From NCBI GenBank assembly GCA_902580945.1, contig CACHML010000004.1:41591-105590 (forward strand): a DNA stretch of 64,000 bases, written 5' to 3'. The DNA is from an uncultured Pelagibacteraceae bacterium. Its GTDB lineage: Bacteria > Pseudomonadota > Alphaproteobacteria > Pelagibacterales > Pelagibacteraceae. This document shows, in pieces, positions 61,437-64,000 of the stretch; position 1 is the first letter of the stretch; each line of letters begins with the position of its first letter. The notes below the pieces were generated by a model that did no database searches, was not told where the DNA came from, and was given only the letters and a program-made list of their open reading frames with translations. Both the position numbers and the translations under genes were made by a program.

Positions 61437-62540
61437 ATGGACGATGTAGTTATAGTTGGTGGAGGTATTATTGGTGCTGCTACGGCTTACTTTATGTCTT
61501 TGGAGGGGCGAAAAGTAAAGGTAATTGAGAGAGACCCTACTTATAAGACTGCCTCATTTCCACTTTCATTAGGTGGTTTTAGAAGACAATTTTATCAAAA
61601 AGAAAATATTCTTTTAGGTAAATTTGCTAGAGAATTTATTTTTAAAATCCCTGAATTACTTAAAACACAAAAAAATCCGAACCCAACTGCTAGCATGGTC
61701 CCAAATGGATACTTATTGATGTTTGGACCAGAACATGCAGAAGAACAATACAGAGCTTTAGAGAATCATAAAGAGTGTGACGCAGGTACAAAAAATATTA
61801 AGGGCTCTGAATTAAATAAAATTTTTCCATATATAAATAATGAAGGAATAGAAACCGCCACATACACTGATAACAAAAGTGAGGGATGGATAGATCCTTT
61901 TATGTTTCATAGCGCATTAAAAAGTAAGGCTATTGAGCTTGGTGCTGAATTTATAAAAGGTGAAGTTAAAAATTTATCCGAACTGAATGCAAAGACAATT
62001 ATTTCTGCGGCAGGTTGTTGGACAAAAGAACTGTTATCGGATATTCCAGTGGAACCACAAAAACATACAGTTTTTAGAGTCAAATGTCCTAAACATTTTC
62101 CTGATATGCCATTGACTGGGGATTTGACTACTGGTGTTTATTGGAGACCAGAGGGAAAGGAATTTTTAGCTGGTTCACCAATATCTGTATTTGATGCAAA
62201 AGATTTAGAACCAGCGTGGAATGATTTTGAAGAATTGGTTTGGCCTGCTCTAGCAAAAAGAGTACCAGCTTTTGAAGAACTTAAATTAACAGGAGGATGG
62301 GCAGGATTTTATGATTGTAATAAGTTAGATAATAATGCAGTTGTTGGAAAACATCCAAAGTATGAAAATGTTTATTTAGCTTCTGGATTTACAGGTAGAG
62401 GTTTAATGCAGGCCCCAGGTATTGGTAGAGCACTTACTGAGTTAATAACAACCGGCAGTTATCAATCAATAGATATAAGTGTTTTTGATGTTGAGAGAGT
62501 TTTAAAAAGTAATGCCAGACCTGAGCCTTACGTATTATAA
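61437..62540 (+). CDS. FAD-dependent oxidoreductase, DAO/sarcosine-oxidase family
   Basis: A 367-residue amine-oxidising flavoprotein. The dinucleotide site is VVIVGGGIIGAATAYFM, then PLSLGGFRRQFYQKENILL, IISAAGCWTKELL and VYLASGFTGRGLMQAPGIGR. These match the DAO fold of D-amino acid, sarcosine and dimethylglycine-type oxidases, and SAR11 oxidises many methylated amines. The exact substrate is not deducible. It starts 15 bp after the PQQ gene. Its end overlaps a small minus-strand gene by 13 bp. Confidence 0.88.
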   Translation: MDDVVIVGGGIIGAATAYFMSLEGRKVKVIERDPTYKTASFPLSLGGFRRQFYQKENILLGKFAREFIFKIPELLKTQKNPNPTASMVPNGYLLMFGPEHAEEQYRALENHKECDAGTKNIKGSELNKIFPYINNEGIETATYTDNKSEGWIDPFMFHSALKSKAIELGAEFIKGEVKNLSELNAKTIISAAGCWTKELLSDIPVEPQKHTVFRVKCPKHFPDMPLTGDLTTGVYWRPEGKEFLAGSPISVFDAKDLEPAWNDFEELVWPALAKRVPAFEELKLTGGWAGFYDCNKLDNNAVVGKHPKYENVYLASGFTGRGLMQAPGIGRALTELITTGSYQSIDISVFDVERVLKSNARPEPYVL

Positions 62541-62713
62541 TTTTTAACATAATAGCCTAGAAAACCATTAAAAGTAGATACCGCTAAAATTAATAATTGT
62601 CCTTTAAATGAATAAAATTCAAAAGATGGATAGAAACTTATACCAATAGAAAAAAAGAGATAAGTTAAAATAAAAGGTTTGAAAAATTTTTTAAAAAAAT
62701 AAATAATTTTCAT
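62528..62713 (-). CDS. Small two-helix membrane protein
   Basis: A 61-residue product with hydrophobic stretches near residues 12-28 and 38-54 and a basic N-terminus (MKIIYFFKKFFKP). Its ATG follows the EamA stop with no gap, which supports cotranscription and translation. No family recognised. It could be an accessory or remnant; overlap with the end of the oxidase is 13 bp. Confidence 0.5.
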   Translation of the reverse strand: MKIIYFFKKFFKPFILTYLFFSIGISFYPSFEFYSFKGQLLILAVSTFNGFLGYYVKNYNT

Positions 62714-63562
62714 TTACTTTCTTGTTGCAATATAAACACCTATAGTAGCTAAAATAAAACCTATTATATCAATATTTGATAGTTTTTCTCCCAGAAATAA
62801 ATAAGCCATGAAAGCTGTTGTAGGAGGAACAAGAAAAAACAATGTTGATGTCTTGCTTACTGAACCTGCCTTTATTAAAAACATTAAAATTGTAAAAGCT
62901 CCAAAAGAAACCAGTACAATTTGATGTGTCATTCCTAATATGAAACCTGTTGAAAAATTAATATATGGAATCTCTAAAAATAAAATTAAAATTAGATTAA
63001 ATACACACCCTCCAAATGCTTGAAAACCATTATTTACTGATAAAGGAACGTTCCCACTTAATTTTTTTTGCCATAAGGTCCCTATGGTGATTGCTGCAAG
63101 TGCAATAAAACAAGTGACAATTCCATCTTTGGGAAACTCATTTCCAAAATCAATTCCAAGTACCAATAAAGAACCAACAAATCCAAAAACTATACCAACC
63201 CATTGCCTCCATCCTATAACTTCCTTATAAATTGGTCCTGATAATAAATTTGTTAATATAGGTTGTAGAGTAACAATTAATGCAACTACACTTGCAGGAA
63301 CTCCCACATGAAAGGCGTACCAACAACCACCGAGATACAATCCATGAAACAACACGCCTGTAGTAATACTTTCAAGGACATATCTTATTTTTGTAAAAAT
63401 TATTTCTTTTTTAAATTGTGCAAATAAAAAAAAACCTATGGTTACAATTCCAAATCTAAAAGCAAGTGCTGCAAATGGAGATGCGTTCTGAACTATAATA
63501 TCACCTGATATGAATGCAGATGACCACAATATTATAAATAGCAAAGGAAAGGTTTTTATCAT
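62714..63562 (-). CDS. EamA/DMT-superfamily transporter 2
   Basis: A 282-residue protein with ten helices in two EamA repeats, the second ending in FLVPPTTAFMAYLFLGEKLS, a typical EamA tail. LIVTLQPILTNLLSGPIYKE marks the end of the first repeat. Not closely similar to the first EamA gene in the window. Likely exporter of metabolites or amino acids; substrate unknown. Located 32 bp downstream of the MDR reductase gene on the same strand. Confidence 0.87.
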   Translation of the reverse strand: MIKTFPLLFIILWSSAFISGDIIVQNASPFAALAFRFGIVTIGFFLFAQFKKEIIFTKIRYVLESITTGVLFHGLYLGGCWYAFHVGVPASVVALIVTLQPILTNLLSGPIYKEVIGWRQWVGIVFGFVGSLLVLGIDFGNEFPKDGIVTCFIALAAITIGTLWQKKLSGNVPLSVNNGFQAFGGCVFNLILILFLEIPYINFSTGFILGMTHQIVLVSFGAFTILMFLIKAGSVSKTSTLFFLVPPTTAFMAYLFLGEKLSNIDIIGFILATIGVYIATRK

Positions 63563-63594
63563 TTAAAGGATTTATATTGTCATAAATTTTTTAA

Positions 63595-64000
63595 CTAAAT
63601 TTTGACAAGCATTTTGCCAGTATTTTTTCCCTTTAATAAATCTATAAATGATTTTGGGGCACTCTCAATTCCTGTATAAACAGTTTCTTTAAATTTTATT
63701 TTACCTTCAGATAACCATTTCAACATATCAGTTTCAAATGGCTCCCTTTCATTTTCATGATCAAATATTAAAAATCCTTTAATGGTAAGTCTTTTAACAA
63801 GTACGTGTGCCATATTTTTTATTCCAGATCCTTGTGTTGTTACATTCATCTGAGAAATTCTACCACAAACAATTATACGACCAAAATTTTTCATTTGAAA
63901 AATTGCGGATTCCAAAAAATCACCTCCAACATTATCAAAATAAAGATCAAATCCATCTGGACAAATTTCTTTAAAATGTAACACAAGATTTTCTACCTTT
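63595..64000 (-). CDS. MDR-family NADP-dependent oxidoreductase (C-terminal part)
   Basis: The frame is open to the window edge, so the start lies beyond 64000; about 135 residues are seen. FDLYFDNVGGDFLESAIFQM, GRIIVCGRISQMN and the C-terminal GIESAPKSFIDLLKGKNTGK are classic for zinc-free medium-chain reductases of the leukotriene B4 dehydrogenase/CurA/prostaglandin reductase group, which reduce enones or enals with NADPH. A role in detoxifying lipid oxidation products would suit the neighbouring light-damage genes but is inference. Confidence 0.88.
   Translation of the reverse strand, partial: KVENLVLHFKEICPDGFDLYFDNVGGDFLESAIFQMKNFGRIIVCGRISQMNVTTQGSGIKNMAHVLVKRLTIKGFLIFDHENEREPFETDMLKWLSEGKIKFKETVYTGIESAPKSFIDLLKGKNTGKMLVKI

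Noticed and set aside
1..64000. tRNA or rRNA genes, CRISPR arrays, insertion sequences, prophage or integration sites
   Set aside because: No cloverleaf-like, repeat-spacer, transposase or integrase signals were seen by eye in the short spacers.

Overview
This is one continuous, strongly AT-rich, densely packed bacterial chromosome segment. It has the profile of a SAR11 marine alphaproteobacterium (Candidatus Pelagibacter type). The reasons are a proteorhodopsin followed directly by ferredoxin and ferredoxin reductase genes, TRAP transport, a eukaryote-like NADP isocitrate dehydrogenase, small household proteins, spacers mostly under 100 bp and almost no recognisable Shine-Dalgarno sites. There are no tRNA, rRNA, CRISPR or mobile-element signatures. 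No stretch over 300 bp lacks a gene; the longest spacer is the 213 bp before proteorhodopsin. All assignments come from reading motifs by eye, without database searches.

Layout. 1-8396: envelope and DNA maintenance (lpxC end, bamD, ligA, an Xaa-Pro aminopeptidase, uvrD, an AsmA-like protein). 8393-14684: central metabolism (fumC, a MazG-like pyrophosphatase, ygfZ, pyrC, an SMR transporter, a propionyl/acetyl-CoA synthetase). 14898-17697: a blue-tuned proteorhodopsin with its own terminator, then a tightly coupled ferredoxin, ferredoxin reductase and GST run; dksA-like follows on the other strand. 18190-28106: the accessory island of the window. It holds ten genes in one direction: a GT39-like membrane glycosyltransferase, an unlisted 41-residue membrane peptide, a GT2 transferase, a DUF1800/DUF1501 pair, a secreted GH-A-like glycosidase, and four secreted lyase-like proteins (three paralogues of the heparin-lyase-like fold and one alginate-lyase-like). 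28099-29752: umuDC with a readable sigma70 promoter and LexA box. 29919-34253: two GFA proteins, glycerate kinase, a TolC-like protein and recA. 34354-46188: housekeeping (alaS, icd, psd, pssA, a glycosyltransferase, rlmE, a guaB lacking CBS domains, guaA, gloA, panB, TerC). 46303-49107: a TRAP transporter with a terminator hairpin touching the dctQ start codon. 49104-52876: a TPR protein, 5-oxoprolinase pxpA/BC and a DMT transporter. 52876-59634: a lipid-modification and light-damage cluster (FAD oxidoreductase, DUF1365, cyclopropane-type methyltransferase, DUF3833 lipoprotein, SDR, a small membrane protein, DUF2256, DCC protein, photolyase-like). 59645-64000: an SDR, a PQQ-type sugar dehydrogenase, a DAO-type oxidase, small membrane and EamA proteins, and a truncated MDR reductase at the edge.

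How they fit together. Three themes stand out. The first is light: proteorhodopsin with a redox module, the photolyase-like protein and a lipid cluster resembling singlet-oxygen response gene sets. The second is an envelope glycan locus pairing glycosyltransferases with secreted lyases, which is the best candidate for an undescribed system. The third is extreme streamlining: all twelve convergent gene junctions lie between a 13 bp overlap and a 2 bp gap, and three share a palindromic TTAA stop.
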